Shown here: positions 51,386 to 63,086 of the stretch, in pieces
Layout of the letters: each line of letters opens with the position of its first letter
Position numbering within the stretch: the first letter of the stretch is position 1
Source: Tridacna crocea
Taxonomy: Eukaryota > Mollusca > Bivalvia > Cardiida > Cardiidae
Reading direction: 5' to 3'
Length of the DNA: 64,000 bases
Assembly: GCA_943736015.1 (NCBI GenBank)
Contig: OX031072.1
Location: forward strand, 10,815,501-10,879,500
Notes under the pieces: generated by a model
Told to the model about the DNA's origin: nothing
Seen by the model: the letters and a program-made list of their open reading frames with translations, nothing else
Databases searched by the model: none
Position numbers and translations under genes: made by a program

Positions 51386-51413
51386 TAATTATGTACAGTG
51401 ATATATTTATTGA

Positions 51414-51419
51414 AATAAA
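51414..51419 (+). terminator. Probable REV1 polyadenylation signal
   Basis: AATAAA starts 29 nt after the REV1 stop codon. This would give a very short 3' UTR; other signals further down are possible. Confidence 0.65.
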
Positions 51420-52190
51420 ATAGAAATGAACAGCCTTTGTTTAATCCTATGTAGCATACATTACATTGATTGTGGACAAGTTCTGCAACATCTCTGTGTC
51501 ACACCTGGTAACAACTGCATCTTGGAAATGGAACTCTATACATGTCTATACAGGTATAGGCATTGCTCTATGTAACTCAGCCACTTGCCTGGATCTTTTC
51601 AGTCCATGTAATATTCTATGAGCAAACAAAAGCGCTGCTTGTGGGTGCCAACGCTCAGCTGCAAGTGCTTTATTTTCAGTTTATTTTAGAAAATGGGGAA
51701 TAACTGTGTAAAATATACTTTGATAATTACCTGCCCCTGTTGTATGAGTGACCCTTTTAATAGTTAAAACTTGTACCAAGTTTGAAGTAAATATCTTCAG
51801 TAATAACAATTATATTACAAAATGTCGGGGTACTTCATACAATGAATTGAAACTCCCATCTTCTAGTTCTTTACAAAACCCAAAAGTTTTGGACATGTCC
51901 AAAGTTTTACATACCATAAAATGTTGGTCAGATATTCGTCTTTGAAAAGGTAGTTCAAAACATTGTGGAAAAAGGAAATAGTATAGTCAACGGATGAAGA
52001 AACACAAAGTAAACTGAATACGAATAGACTTAAGATGTCAAGTATAATGTTTTATATAAGTAAGAATGAAGATTAATCCATACAGAACAAACTGCAAAAC
52101 AACAATTTGTATCTGGTAAGTGCCTTAAGAGTAATTGGAGGGAATGGAGAACTCTGTAATCTGAAATCAAAATGGACTCATTGTGGAATC
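51420..52190. other. Unassigned sequence downstream of REV1
   Basis: AT-rich with a decayed M1 piece at about 51870-51980 (AAACCCAAAAGTTTTGGACATG, CAAAACATTGTGGAAAAAGG). No gene seen. Confidence 0.4.
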
Positions 52191-52199
52191 TGGGTAGTC

Positions 52200-52700
52200 A
52201 ATAACAGGTATGTCCCCCATTTGCTCTCACCATGGCCTTGATTCTGGTAGGTTTATAAGTAAGTTTATCCTCCTCATTGAGATGTTAGCCTATTCTTCCA
52301 AAAGAGCTGCTCTTAGTTGGGCCAGAGTAATAGAGGGAGGCTAGCATTATCCAACCTGACTATCCAGCTGGTCCTTCAAGTGCTCATTAGGGGATAGGTG
52401 GGGTCTGTATGGCAGCAACTCCAGTGGATGCATAATGTTTTGTTGGTGGGAAAGTCACGACAGGTCCTCACTATAGGGGGGCCGAGCATTAACCTGCTGG
52501 AGTGTGAGGTTGTTTTGCTGCAATAATGGGTCAACAAGGGACCAGAGGACTCGTCTCTATACCCATAGACAGTTAAATTAACATCTACCACAACTAGTGG
52601 CGATTAAACTCCAGGTGAGACTTCTCCCCATACCATAACCAATTCAATCCCAAACATATCCCTCTCTACTATGCAGTAGACAGCAAACCTTTGTCTACGA
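52200..52700 (-). pseudogene. Tc1/mariner-like transposase relic
   Basis: Minus-strand pieces, shifted between frames and with stops, read GYGMGRSLTWS.., VVVDVNLTVYGYRDESSGPL, LELLPYRPHLSPNEHLKDQL, then QLRAALLEE..ANIS, RRINLLINLP, TRIKAMVRANGGHTC. This matches the DDE_3 (Tc1-like) C-terminal half: VWGG.., ..VVV.GNLT..RYRDE.., PDLNPIEH.WDQL, LP.R..A...ARGGHT. It is a dead element; no ends were found. Confidence 0.8.
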
Positions 52701-52744
52701 TATCTACATATACAACGTTGACCGTCTGTTAGAAACGGTGAACC

Positions 52745-52945
52745 ATTACATAATTATGGATCCACAAAATCCATTATGTTCAACAAATGGCTCAGTCCCA
52801 TGGTAGAATGGTCTGTAGTTATGGAAAAGTTTTCCAAGGAAAAAAGCCTCGACCCATGTCAGCCTGCAGGGATTGCGCAGGTTGACATGGGTTGAAACTT
52901 TTATTAATACATTAATCCTCCTTTTCACAGAGCATGGCTCACATT
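52745..52945 (-). repeat. R3 repeat copy
   Basis: ATGGATCCACAAAATCCAT, GTCAGCCTGCAGGGATTGCG CAGGTTGACATGGGT and TTAATCCTCCTTTTCACAGA: the hairpin and terminus of the family. Confidence 0.7.
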
Positions 52946-53495
52946 TTTGGCAAGGATGTTTTTAAAATTCTCTCCTGTAAATTAGTTTCTGGAGGTACTG
53001 AGTTGATCAGAGTTGCAAAATGTCAGTTGTCAGACATGTTTGATTGCCTGATAAAATCAGTTCCTGTCACACTGAAAGATTCAAATGAAATTGGATTTCT
53101 AATCATTCTCTACTTCGCAGCAGACTCTTGTGGAAATAAATTTGGGTTTTATCCTTTACCGCACAGAAAAGTTTTTGACATATCAAAATGGTGACCATTA
53201 AATTTTGCAGCTTATAATTTAAGTACGCCTCAAATATAGTGCAGAAAAAATTGTGGGAATAGCTTGATGCTGCAGAGTAGCCTAAACACCTGGCTGTTTG
53301 GCTAGTAGTGGGTTGAAATTAGAGCCATCATATTAAATGCGAGAAAAACAGTTTTCTTAAATAACCCTACAGTTGCAAGCTTTCAGTAAAAACTTGTTGT
53401 TTGCTTACATCTTAGTTAAAAAATAAACATCTTCAGCAAGACACTCTACTATAACTTGCATCATCTGCCTATGCATTTTTTCCCCTTACATACAC
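52946..53495. other. Unassigned sequence
   Basis: Small frame at 52934-53194 shows no recognisable motif. No strong repeat was seen. Confidence 0.35.
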
Positions 53496-53499
53496 TTAA

Positions 53500-53720
53500 C
53501 TCTTTACCAGATGACAAAATTTAAGCCTTGTCCAAATGGAAAGCATTTGCAGACAACAATTTCAATATGGCTCAAAGAGTACAATCATTTTTTGATGGAG
53601 TAGAAAACATTTTGGGAAAAGGAGAAAATGCTGGTTACCAGCATTTTCTCCTTTTCCAAAAATGTTTTTAAAAATCTTCTTCCACAGAATCGTTAAAAGT
53701 CGTTATTGTGTGGTAAAGGG
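53500..53720 (-). mobile_element. M1 hairpin MITE
   Basis: TTAA at 53496-53499 and 53721-53724. Well-kept B-core-A copy with a perfect inner hairpin. Confidence 0.92.
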
Positions 53721-53724
53721 TTAA

Positions 53725-54458
53725 CAAACTGAGCACCAACACATATTAGATAGAGCCAGTTAAATTGAATGTTATTTCCATATCCAATGTTTTGATATTT
53801 ATCGTCCTCCGGGGGGAGTGGGGCTTTTTTGGTATAATGCATTCACAAACTATATTTCGAAAGTAACTTGTAACTGATAGATGAATAAAATATTATTTTA
53901 CACCACTGCATTGTTATGTCAAGGCCATGTATTTTCAATTTTCTCAATAAAAACTTCAAACTGTCACAGCAAAAATCGGTAAAATGCGATTCCTGTCACA
54001 TATCAAGAATTGCAGAATCAGCCGTGAAACTGTCACAATGTTTTTCATGGGCACTCAAGACCTGTGGGTCTATGGAAAAATAAATTTGGATGCGGACCAA
54101 AAACATCAACCAAGTATTGATCATGTACTTTACTGACATAGTATCTTCTACAATTACAGTCGGAAAGTGATTTTGTCGCCGTGGCAAAAAAGCAAGGTAC
54201 TAGTTATTTTAAAATTCCATGGTCAGCCAAAGCATACCAACAATCAGATTTGAAAGTCTGATGATGTTCTGATGCCCAGTATCCCTCCCACTCGATCAAT
54301 AACGATGGAAGATAGTAAAAAAACACCTGTACGACAGTTCTTAATATTTAAAAAAAAAATTCTTTATTGGAAAATGATCGGGACCTCAACTTTATGGGTT
54401 CTTAAATGTGCTCAAAAAAGGGACTCAGTGTCACAGTAACCTCCCCTCCTCCCCCCCC
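53725..54458. other. Unassigned sequence
   Basis: No gene or known repeat was identified. It includes a small inverted motif at 53805 (CCTCCGGGGGGAG) and ends in a C-rich run just before the next MITE. Confidence 0.35.
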
Positions 54459-54597
54459 CTACTTTGAAGAGCCTGAGAAAGAAACGATTTAGAAAACATT
54501 GTGGGGAAAGGAGAAAATGCTGATAACCAGCATTTTCTCCTTTTCCCACAATGTTTTCTACCCTTTACAAAAATATATCAAATTTTCTGTCACTTTT

Positions 54598-55665
54598 GGC
54601 CGAGGCTATCCGCACGACGGTCGTGCCTATAATGGAGGTTATCGGCACCGCACGACGATCGTGCCTATAATGGAGGTTATCGGCACGACGGTCGTGCCGA
54701 TAACCATTCTTATTCGCACGACAGTCGTGCTGTTAAGCACCACTATCCGCACGACAGAAAATGGACTAAGTACTGACAGTACTTTAACTGTTGCATTTGG
54801 AAAAAAAATATTCACTTTTTTAACCCTTTACCAAACAATCCCTGGTTTTAACGACCCTGGGACAGAAGCCTTTTGAAAACATTGTGGGAAAAGGAGACAA
54901 TACTGGTAAACAGCACTGTCTCCTTTTCCCGCAATGTTTCCTGCCCCGCTGGAAAAAAAATTCATTTCTTGAGTTGCATTAATTTTGCTGCCAACAAGTT
55001 CTTTCAGCTTGGACCAGTCTTAAATTTTGTTTTATGGGAAAGGGTTACAGAGGGATAGGGTTTAGGTACCGGAAATTTTGTTTGCCATATTACAAAGCTG
55101 TTTTTTTTTTTCATTTTCGGCTGCCCTTTGATCCAATTACTTTTTTTCCTCAAAATTCTAAAGATATCACCGATTGTGTGGATAGTTAATTGTTACCATT
55201 GAGGGTAGGTGATCCGGCTAATTTTCCCCCTACTTTGACTGGGGCCGGGATCTTTTTTTTTTTTTCCAAGTTCCTCCTCCTCCTCCCCCTCTCCAATGAA
55301 ACTAATGTTTCTTCCTTTACTGGATTTGTTCCACAACACTCCTGTACATATCGCTGCACTGGCTGATAGGCCTACGTAAGATCCCTTCACACCAAACATT
55401 ACAATACTTGGGAATGGTTTAAAACACAAGACCCCTTAGGCCTAAGATAAGGCTAAAATGAATAGTAACAAGAATATTTCACTATATAAACCCTTGACAA
55501 TAATTTCGACCCTAGGGCTATGATTTACACGTTCGTGATGAAGGCCAACGACCGTCCTGCGAATACCGGACCTTATCGGCACGACCGTCGTGCCGATAGA
55601 CTTTCCTTATCGGCACGACCGTCGTGCGAATAAGTGACCTTATCGGCACGACCGTCATTCCGATA
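54598..55665. mobile_element. Element with 15-bp palindrome arrays at both ends
   Basis: Inserted in the M1 copy above with GTCACTTTT repeated at 54589-54597 and about 55674-55682. GCACGACNGTCGTGC occurs at 54612, 54650, 54683, 54716, 55579 and 55613, plus degenerate copies near 54746, 55549 and 55641. The outer ends are weakly inverted (GG...CTATC.G.A.GACGGTC). An 8-9-bp duplication suits hAT or Mutator-like elements. No transposase inside. Confidence 0.8.
54824..55043 (+). mobile_element. M1 MITE nested inside the palindrome-array element
   Basis: TTAA at 54820-54823; right site TTAC (55044-55047). A-core-B order; core GGAGACAATACTGGTAAACA / CACTGTCTCC, where A and T changes on the two arms match. 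Confidence 0.88.
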
Positions 55666-55749
55666 GACACTTCCGTCACTTTTACTTGTCGTCTGCAAAT
55701 ACTTTTGATCGAGATAAACGGAACATTTTGTCGTTTGGTAAGGAGTTAA

Positions 55750-56304
55750 ACTCACCTCTTCCTCTTCTCGCCTCAACGTCATAATGGATACTATGCCACC
55801 AGCACTTTGATAATCTTGATCGTGAGATTGTTACTATTTCAATAACGTGACTATTTTTGCTCCGGCTTTTCCCCTTTGTTTTCCACAAGGGACTGTTCGT
55901 TAGCGGACTAATTAGCACCGTTTATCATATTTACCACTTATTCTAATTTGGTCTTCAAGTCGCACGAATGAAGAGTTTTTGTGGTTCTGTAGTATTCGTG
56001 TGGAAAAACCGACTCGAAAACGAGAAATCTTTCGATTTTCTCGCCAAAAATCAAATAGAAATCTTTTCCGAATTTTTTGACGTTCTCCTTTGTAGAGAGT
56101 ATTTGTATTTCCCGGCTTTTCTTTGTGCAATAATGAAAAATCGGGACCCAGTACACGTAGTTTAGAAAAGTGTATTTGGCGGGTCTGCAGGGTGATAGTG
56201 ATTATGATGTTGGTTATTACATTGCTGCACTGAAATGATTTTAAGAGTCGAGCCTAGAACAACTTTCATTAATACTATTACCAAATGATTGATCATGCTC
56301 TATG
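55750..56304. other. Unassigned sequence
   Basis: No gene recognised. Around 56000-56110 there is an imperfect inverted piece (CGAGAAATCTTTCGATTTTC TCG). Confidence 0.35.
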
Positions 56305-56545
56305 AAATGGGTGCATATTGCATTTGTGAAAAGTATCGACTCGGATCAGCCTGCGTAGGCTGACCTGAGCCAAACTTTTCGTTATTGAAAATTTTTCTGT
56401 ATGTCAGAGAAACGGTGTACCTCATGATTCAGTAGTTTGTCATTGAAGACGATGTTTAGGAATATAGTATACTGTGATGACTCTTGTATCATGAATCACG
56501 GAGATGCAATTGGCTCCCTTTTACTAGAGCATGGCTCAATTATAT
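56305..56545. repeat. R3 repeat copy
   Basis: ATTTGTGAAAAGTATCGAC, GATCAGCCTGCGTAGGCTGA CCTGAGCC (short hairpin), CTCATGATTCAGTAG and CTCCCTTTTACTAGAGCATG at the right end. Confidence 0.7.
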
Positions 56546-57209
56546 TTTCCGAACTAATTGCAGTTGAAAAGGATTTTGAGAAAGGCTGCCTTTAAAAATA
56601 TTGCAGGAAAAGAAAAAAAAAAAGAATGATACTAACCAGCATTTTCTCCTTTTTTCACTGGCAACGTTTTCTGTCTTTATATATATACTGTGCGTATTAT
56701 ATGACATAAACTCTCAATATAAAAGAATTTCACTGTTTTCCAACAAATCACTGAATGGCTCAGCTAAAGGTCTATTTTGCATCCCCCAGTAAGTCTATCG
56801 ATAATTCATTTTACGCAAGGAAAGCAAGCCAGCAAAATATTCCCCTATTGCATCTTTTCCATAATTCATGGCATTATTCTTATTTGGAAATTGTTATATA
56901 ATCCAATACCTACGGCACTGCAAAAGGTAATTTAGTTGGTTATGTTTCTTGATCAGGACTGGATGGCGGTAGATCTTCACCATTCGGTGTGGATCTGTGA
57001 GTCATCCTCTCCACTCCCACAGAAAAATGACAATTATAAGAATACTCGAAATAACAATGTGTGTTTTCAGTATTCGCCATATATCGACAGATAAGTACTT
57101 ATAGTAAGATATTTTGTCTAGAAAGGGTTAATCTTTTACCAATCGATCGCGATTTTTTTAAAGATCCTAGTGAAAAAGAACAGTTTCTGCAAACATCTTA
57201 GTTACTTCT
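56546..57209. other. Decayed M1 piece and unassigned DNA
   Basis: A worn M1 core lies at 56570-56675 (GAAAGGCTGCCTTTAAAAATATTG, AACCAGCATTTTCTCC). The remainder holds no recognisable feature. Confidence 0.4.
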
Positions 57210-57213
57210 TTAA

Positions 57214-57433
57214 CTCTTTCCCAAACAGTCCCTGGTTTTTACGGGTCTGGAATAGTAGCCTTTTGAAAACATTGTGGGAAAAGGAGAAAATGCTGGTAAC
57301 CAGCATTTTCTCCTTTTCCCACAATGTTTTCTACCCTATCATAGACAGAAATCATCTTTTCAGCAAGAGTTGAATTGTCATCTGCAAATGCTTTCAATCT
57401 GGTCTAGTGAAAAAGTTTGTCGTTTGGGCAAGG
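57214..57433 (+). mobile_element. M1 MITE, mixed A/C type
   Basis: TTAA at 57210-57213 and 57434-57437. C-type ends (CTCTTTCCCAAACAGTCCC, GTTTGGGCAAGGG) are combined with the main-family hairpin, perfect over AAAAGGAGAAAATGCTGG. Confidence 0.9.
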
Positions 57434-57604
57434 GTTAAAGACACAATTAAATGCTCCTTTTGGAACTTTGTGTTTATTGTTTACTTTTAGATGGATGTTG
57501 GGTGTGAGTTTATTCGAAGCTTTTCATAATTCATAGTCCCATAAAGGCTTTCTATTTACAAATATTATAGTACCACCATCTGCAGGGGATTCTCTACGTC
57601 CCTT

Positions 57605-57885
57605 AGCAGATTTCTTGGAAAACATTTTGACAAAAGGAGAAATTTCTCTTCGAGAGCAATATCTCCTTTTATCAAAATGTTTCGTACGTATCAGTGTAGA
57701 CTTTACTAAACAATCCAATTTTTCACCAACCACAAGGCTTTCGAAAGTGCGTTTTCTCCCTTTCCCTCAATATAGGCTATGTTTACTTTATCAAAGAGGA
57801 ATCTCGCCATTTGAACCACACGTCATTTGTCGCCTGCAAATTCTTATGGTACGAATGAGAGTCTAAAACTTTGTCATTTGCTAAA
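57605..57885. mobile_element. M1-like element, alternative hairpin
   Basis: GACAAAAGGAGAAATTTCTC TTCGAGAGCAATATCTCCTT TTATC core; right part reads TTTGTCGCCTGCAAATTCTT and ACTTTGTCATTTGCTAAAGG as a B end, with an extra half core (CGTTTTCTCCCTTTCCC) between. Confidence 0.6.
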
Positions 57886-58231
57886 GGGATCAAACCACTA
57901 ATTATTATTATTTATCCACACTTCACAACGTTGCTTTCAATGACATTGATCAGACGTACTTTGTTGTTTGGCGTGATAACGAGCATAAGTAAAGTTATAG
58001 AACGCCGGTATGGGAGCTAGGAAAGCTCCTGGGATGTCTATCAAAGGCGTAAAACTGACACCTGCGGGCTGATGAAGTCGTAAAACCTCGAAGATAATGC
58101 AATAAGGGTACACGAAAATATATACGTCTTTCTGTTTGATTGTCAGTTACTTTCTTAAATCGAATTTGTGTGGCTAAAGTTAACCTTTAACCTACTAAAT
58201 AGGAGATAGCAAAACCCCAAATAGTACCATT
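57886..58231. other. Unassigned sequence
   Basis: No gene or repeat recognised, apart from AT-rich and short palindromic bits. Confidence 0.35.
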
Positions 58232-58235
58232 TTAA

Positions 58236-58460
58236 CCCATTACCACACAATCCCTACTTTTGACGCCCCTGAGAAAGAAGCTTTTTGAAAACACAGTGGG
58301 AAAAGGAGAAAATGCTGGTAACCAGCATTTTCTCCTTTTCCCACAGTGTTTTCTACCCTTCCCAGAACAAATTTCCATTTTTCAGTCACAAGGCTTTATT
58401 TTGTTGTCTGCAAATGCTTTCAATTTGGACCAGTCTAAAATTTTCTCGTGTGGTAAAGAG
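58236..58460 (+). mobile_element. M1 hairpin MITE, best preserved
   Basis: TTAA at 58232-58235 and 58461-58464. The hairpin is perfect over AACACAGTGGGAAAAGGAG (left, allowing one base) and AAAATGCTGGTAACC to its complement. Useful as the reference copy. Confidence 0.94.
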
Positions 58461-58465
58461 TTAAA

Positions 58466-58600
58466 GTTACATTGGAGGGAAATGTCTCCTTATCTGACGG
58501 TGTAGATCCAACGCCAGATTGGACGTTCTGACTTTTGACTGGTCTGATCTTGATCTACACTGTCAGCGGATGATAAGTCGCACTTCGCCTTCGAAAGGTT
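58466..58600 (+). repeat. M2 partial copy
   Basis: GTGTAGATCCAACGCCAGATTG, GGTCTGATCTTGATCTACAC and GTCGCACTTCGCCTTCG; left outer end missing. Confidence 0.7.
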
Positions 58601-58709
58601 TTCGGTTTCATTTCTCAGAAAGTACAGTAGTGTGGGAAAAAAAACCCGCATGATCCAGTATTTACTGAAGTTAAATATTCTTGCAACTTTATTTTGCATA
58701 AACGTTTAA

Positions 58710-58934
58710 CCCATTACCACACAATCCCTACTTTTGACGACCCTGAGAAAGAAGCCTGTAGAAAACATTGTGGGAAAAGGAGAAGATGCTGGTAACCAGC
58801 ATTATCTTCTTTTCTTTCCAAAATTATCTACTCTTTACGAAAGGAATTCCAAATTTTCAGTCACTTTCATTTTGTCGTCTGCAAATGTTTTCGATTTGGA
58901 TAAACCTGAAATTGTCACTGTCGTTTGGTAAATG
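58710..58934 (+). mobile_element. M1 hairpin MITE
   Basis: TTAA at 58706-58709. A-core-B; core GGAGAAGATGCTGGTAACCA GCATTATCTTC, in which a change in one arm is mirrored in the other. Confidence 0.9.
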
Positions 58935-58949
58935 TTTATTTTTTTTTGC

Positions 58950-59162
58950 CAGGGGTCCTGCGTGGCTCGATCGAAAATTGTAGGACTCGTGACCTTGGGG
59001 TCCCAGGTCCAAGCCTCACTGGATCTACTGGGCCTTTCGTGGGAAAGCTGGGTAGGACACTAGAGCCCAGCTAACATTGGTAAAACCCAGGAAATACATG
59101 AATATGTGACCTGTCGCCGAGATATGACCGAAATAATGCTGAAAGCAGCGTAAAAGAAAAAC
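58950..59162 (+). repeat. tRNA-derived SINE, diverged
   Basis: GCGTGGCTCGATCGAAAATTG (box A side), GGGGTCCCAGGTCCAAGCC (box B side), GGGAAAGCTGGGTAGGACAC and CCGAAATAATGCTGAAAGCA body. Confidence 0.6.
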
Positions 59163-59202
59163 GTTAGACAAATGTTTAATCATTATTCGCTTCTTTTTCT
59201 TA

Positions 59203-59370
59203 CTCCTTACCAAACGTTAGGTGTTTTTACAAATTTCAGGGAAAGAAATATTTTGAAAACATCAATAAAGCAGACAATGCATGCAACCAGCATCCTTTTC
59301 CCACAATATTTTCTACCAAGAAATGAAACATCAGCCCAGTCGCGGGTAGATGCTTTCAATTTTTAAGTGT
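59203..59370 (+). mobile_element. Decayed M1 MITE
   Basis: CTCCTTACCAAACGTTAGGT, GAAAGAAATATTTTGAAAAC and ATCCTTTTCCCACAATATTT remain. Confidence 0.5.
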
Positions 59371-59702
59371 AACAGTTTTTTTTGAAAGGGGGGGGGGTGG
59401 AATTTTAAAAATTATACTAGAATGACAAAGTCTTTCAATACATGACACTGAGGTAACACAAAACAAGAAGAAAACATAAAGTGGCATTTTCAAATTTATT
59501 AGCTTTAATTTCCTAGGGGGAAATGCCAGGTTTGTGTGAAAATTCTCCGTGAATATCTGGGGTCTCAGGCCAGGCTCGTGTGAAATTTCAATTAAGAGTA
59601 AAATTTACGTCATTGCTAATTGAGAGGAGATTGAAGAGTCGATGGTTTGAAATTTATAACGAGAAAACGGAAATAACGTTTTTGGTTGCTGGGTTATTAA
59701 TT

Positions 59703-59800
59703 AACCCTTAGGTTGCTCACTGACCTTTTGCAGGCAATGTAGATCAAGATCAGACTGCACCCATGCAATATGATCTTGGATCTACACTGTCCGACTGGGA
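59703..59800 (+). repeat. M2 partial copy
   Basis: CCCTTAGGTTGCTCACTGAC (inverted right end), GTAGATCAAGATCAGACTGC and ATGATCTTGGATCTACACTG. Confidence 0.7.
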
Positions 59801-61399
59801 GATATTTAAAAAAAAAGAAATATTTATAACATTATATAAATGAAAAAAGAATGAAAAACTATAAATAAATTCGAAATAGTAATAAATAAAAGGTAGAAAA
59901 AAAATATTTTGGAAAGAAAGAAAATTCCATTTTCCACAATGTTTTCGAGAAACCTCTTTATCATTGTCGTAAAAATACTCTGCTAAATACGTAATTTCGA
60001 TCGTGTAGCGTTTCACGCCGTTTTCACCTATCTATGCTTCTCAGGAGTTTCTTTTACCAGTAATTCATACAAAATTCTTTTTAAGTCACTGAGTGCTATT
60101 CTACTCTTCCTCCGTCGAAAATTTGATCAGCAGTCAGGGAGGAATGAATCATGATGCTTTGACTATCCTCAGAGAAATACTGCCAAGAGATTCGGACAAA
60201 CTGACATTCTGATTTAAAGCTCTTCACGGTACCGACCAAGTAGCACGGCTCGGCTAAAGGGTTTATGAACAACCCCTGCATCGGAATTCCTAGTAACTCT
60301 CGAACAAACGACAAAATATAAGACTATCCCAAATTTAAACTACTGGCGAACGACAAAAAAAGTGATACAATCACCTTTTTCACCAGGACCATTTCATCTC
60401 AGGATTGTGTGGTAAAGATTATACCAATCTTACAGCACATTTAACCCCCCCCCCTCCCTCCTGCTGCACTTCAAGATATAGACCGGGAAAACATGGATAG
60501 GCACACTGGTGTTGCAATGTGACCGGTATACCACGGTAAACGGGACTGAATACCATTAAAAATAAACCAAATCTACGTGCCATACTCGGCAACCACTCTA
60601 CTCAATTGTCCTTCTTATTTGCCAAGACCTTTGGCCTTAGCCAATCAAATGGCTTGTCGTCGAATTTCGCATAATTAATGTATTTAGCAAGAGTTATAAA
60701 TTTAATAAGTTAGATGGGAATCTGTTCAAAGCTTGCCAACGATATTGGATTGTCCCAAAGGCACTAACCAAAGCATGCCAACGATATTGGATTGTCCCAA
60801 AGGCAACGGTCGACCGCAAATTATCAATCGTGAGTAAACTTTCGGTATCAGGAAAGCGTGCTCTGAGCCAATAAAATGCTCGAGTATTGTTTTCAAAAAA
60901 GAATACCGCAGTGAAATGCAATAAAAGATAATTTCTCCTGAGACAAATTCCATCTTTATTAGCTTTTAATATCGACAGAGATGCTCGTTAAAGTGATGTT
61001 TTTTTTTCCTCTGGAGAACTTACTGTTCTGAGTACAAGGGTTGGCTAACTTGAGTCAATATTAGGTGTTTGCTTATCTCATAGGCCACTGAAGCTCAAAT
61101 TGGTCTGCAAAGGAAGAAAAAATCCCCATTGGTTGATCATTTCAAACACCGTTACTATAAATAACAAATTGGCGCACTGCTGCAATATCGAATATAATAT
61201 GCCATGTATATAGATGCAATGTGGTATGCTATTCTTGGCAACAATGTTCAGCGTCCTAAGACCAATGGGGCTGTAGTTGCCTGTGGTTGTCTGGAGAATG
61301 TAGATCAGTGTGGTCTGCATGAATATATTAGAGAAACTACAGGAAGAATTTGATAGGTGAACTGGAATTTGTGGCCGAATTTAAGAGTATAAAGTGGTG
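59801..61399. other. Unassigned region with scattered repeat pieces
   Basis: Contains an M1-like fragment at 59890-59950, a SINE 3' piece at 60460-60580 (GGGAAAACATGGATAGGCAC), a 42-bp tandem duplication (GCCAACGATATTGGATTGTC at 60735 and 60777) and C- and T-rich runs. No gene was recognised. Confidence 0.45.
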
Positions 61400-61403
61400 T
61401 TAA

Positions 61404-61520
61404 CCATTTACCACACGATGCCGACTTTCATCAACACCGGGAAAGGAGCCCCTTGAAAAAATGCGGGAATTGGAAAAGAAAAAAAAAAAACCAAAATTTT
61501 CTCACAATGTTAAAGCAAAC
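61404..61520 (+). mobile_element. M1 MITE, truncated
   Basis: TTAA (61400-61403), CCATTTACCACACGATGCCG, decayed core, B half missing. Confidence 0.65.
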
Positions 61521-61639
61521 AAACGTAGAGTTGTTACACTCCATAATGTCTTTGGCAAAAAAGAATTTAGGTCACATAAGTACTATAGCATCAGAAATGG
61601 CCAACAGATAGCATCATAGACCTTTACCTTATAGACTGG

Positions 61640-61815
61640 TGTTGTTACTTACCTAGACAAGTAGGAATATGAAAGATATCGTGGGGAAAGAAGAAAATGC
61701 TGTTAACCAGCATTTTCCCATTTTCCCACGATGTTTTTTTTTTAACAACAATTTCCATCAATTGAGCATTCGATATCTGCGCCTGAAAAAAATTCATTTT
61801 GGATGATTAAAGAGT
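61640..61815 (+). mobile_element. M1 MITE, ends decayed
   Basis: GGGGAAAGAAGAAAATGCTG TTAACCAGCATTTTCCCATT TTCCC core is clear; outer parts poorly kept. Confidence 0.7.
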
Positions 61816-62645
61816 CAAAAAAAACGAAAACGAAAGTTTACAACCTATAGTAAAAACCAGAATAAGGCTCGTTCTAGCTTCCTATCGTCTAAAAATGTAA
61901 GCAGCTAGAGGATTAAGTTTTAAAAAAGTTTACAAAAAAAAATTAAACTATTAAACTATAAATTTGTACAATATGCCACAGTTTATAACATGGCTCATGT
62001 ACTGTCTATTGCATCTTCGCGAGCCAAGTTTACGATCACTACGTGGATCTTACCTTGGCTGATTGAGCCCGATTTCGAGATTTCTGCGATGCGCCCTCTA
62101 TTGGATGCTGGTTATTACCCCCCTTTACATAATATTTCAAAAAGCAAATGAAATATCGTTTTACTAACCGCTTACGAATACACATGAAGCGATAAGCATA
62201 CATCAACGTGGGTTTCCATATATGTTTTACCTTCTGTTCGAAAGGTAGCGACCTTGTTCAATTTTTTATCAAAGATGAAATGCTACGAGCGATTTCATTC
62301 GTTGCAGCTAGAGTGGGCTGCATCCAATGAAAAAGTGCATAGGGTGAATGTAAAAATCAAGCTCGATCTGCCAAGGGTAGAGTAGCGCAGTGAATCGTCG
62401 GCCTTGGCTTGCAAGGATGTGTCTATTGCGTCTCGTTATACATAGATTTCAAATACTGCTATAGCTTTTTCACGAAACAAGAACAACAAATAACGATTTT
62501 CTTGTCTCGATAGAGGCGTCTTTACCTGATTATTTAGTTATAAATATGCAAAGGAGCATTTTAAAAGACCATAATTTGATTGAATTTGCGGTGAGTCAGG
62601 AATATCTTGTAAAACACGCTAGGAAATACATTTAGATACGAGCCA
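61816..62645. other. Unassigned sequence
   Basis: Slightly less AT-rich than average in 61990-62110. A weak SINE-like stretch (CCAAGGGTAGAGTAGCGCAG, 62372) was noticed. No coding region recognised. Confidence 0.35.
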
Positions 62646-62860
62646 TACTCCGAGTGTGAAAAGTGGATTTATAACGCTTCTGCAAAAATCATCTACATCT
62701 ACCTACTTGTAGGTCAATCTGCGCAGGCTGGCATGAGTACAAACTTTTTGCTAGTAATCAATTTTCTGCATGGTAAAGACAGGTCTACTTTATGATTCAG
62801 GTGATTGTTACAGGCACCTAGGAAGCATTTTAAGATGGGTGGGTGGGGGGGCTAACTTCG
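62646..62860 (-). repeat. R3 repeat copy
   Basis: GTGTGAAAAGTGGATTTATA, GGTCAATCTGCGCAGGCTGG CATGAGTACAAAC and CTACTTTATGATTCAGGTG. Confidence 0.6.
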
Positions 62861-62938
62861 AAATACTGAGAGTTTTTTGAGTGGTCATTGCATTTTACTA
62901 AAACTCATATTTTAGTTACTATGATTTTCAAAATTATT

Positions 62939-62957
62939 GGGGGGGGGGGGGGGGGGG
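62939..62957 (+). repeat. Poly-G run followed by poly-C
   Basis: A G19-like run (62939-62957) is followed 14 bases on by a nine-base C run; they could pair. Length is prone to assembly error. Confidence 0.9.
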
Positions 62958-63086
62958 TAAGGGAGACTAAGCCCCCCCCCAAGTCCCCGTTCCTACGGGC
63001 CTGTGTTTTAGACAAAAAAAGGATTTCATGGGTCGACAGTAATGTAATGACTGTACTTGGTATGATGCATCGCGTAGATTCATTAA

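Larger units (their letters stand above)
54459..55745 (+). mobile_element. M1 MITE split by a nested insertion
   Basis: The left part (54459-54597) holds the A block and a full hairpin (GGAGAAAATGCTGATAACCA); the right part (55675-55745) holds the B end (GTCGTCTGCAAATACTTTTG, TTTGTCGTTTGGTAAGGAG) and TTAA at 55746-55749. Joined, they read through as one M1 copy. Confidence 0.88.
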
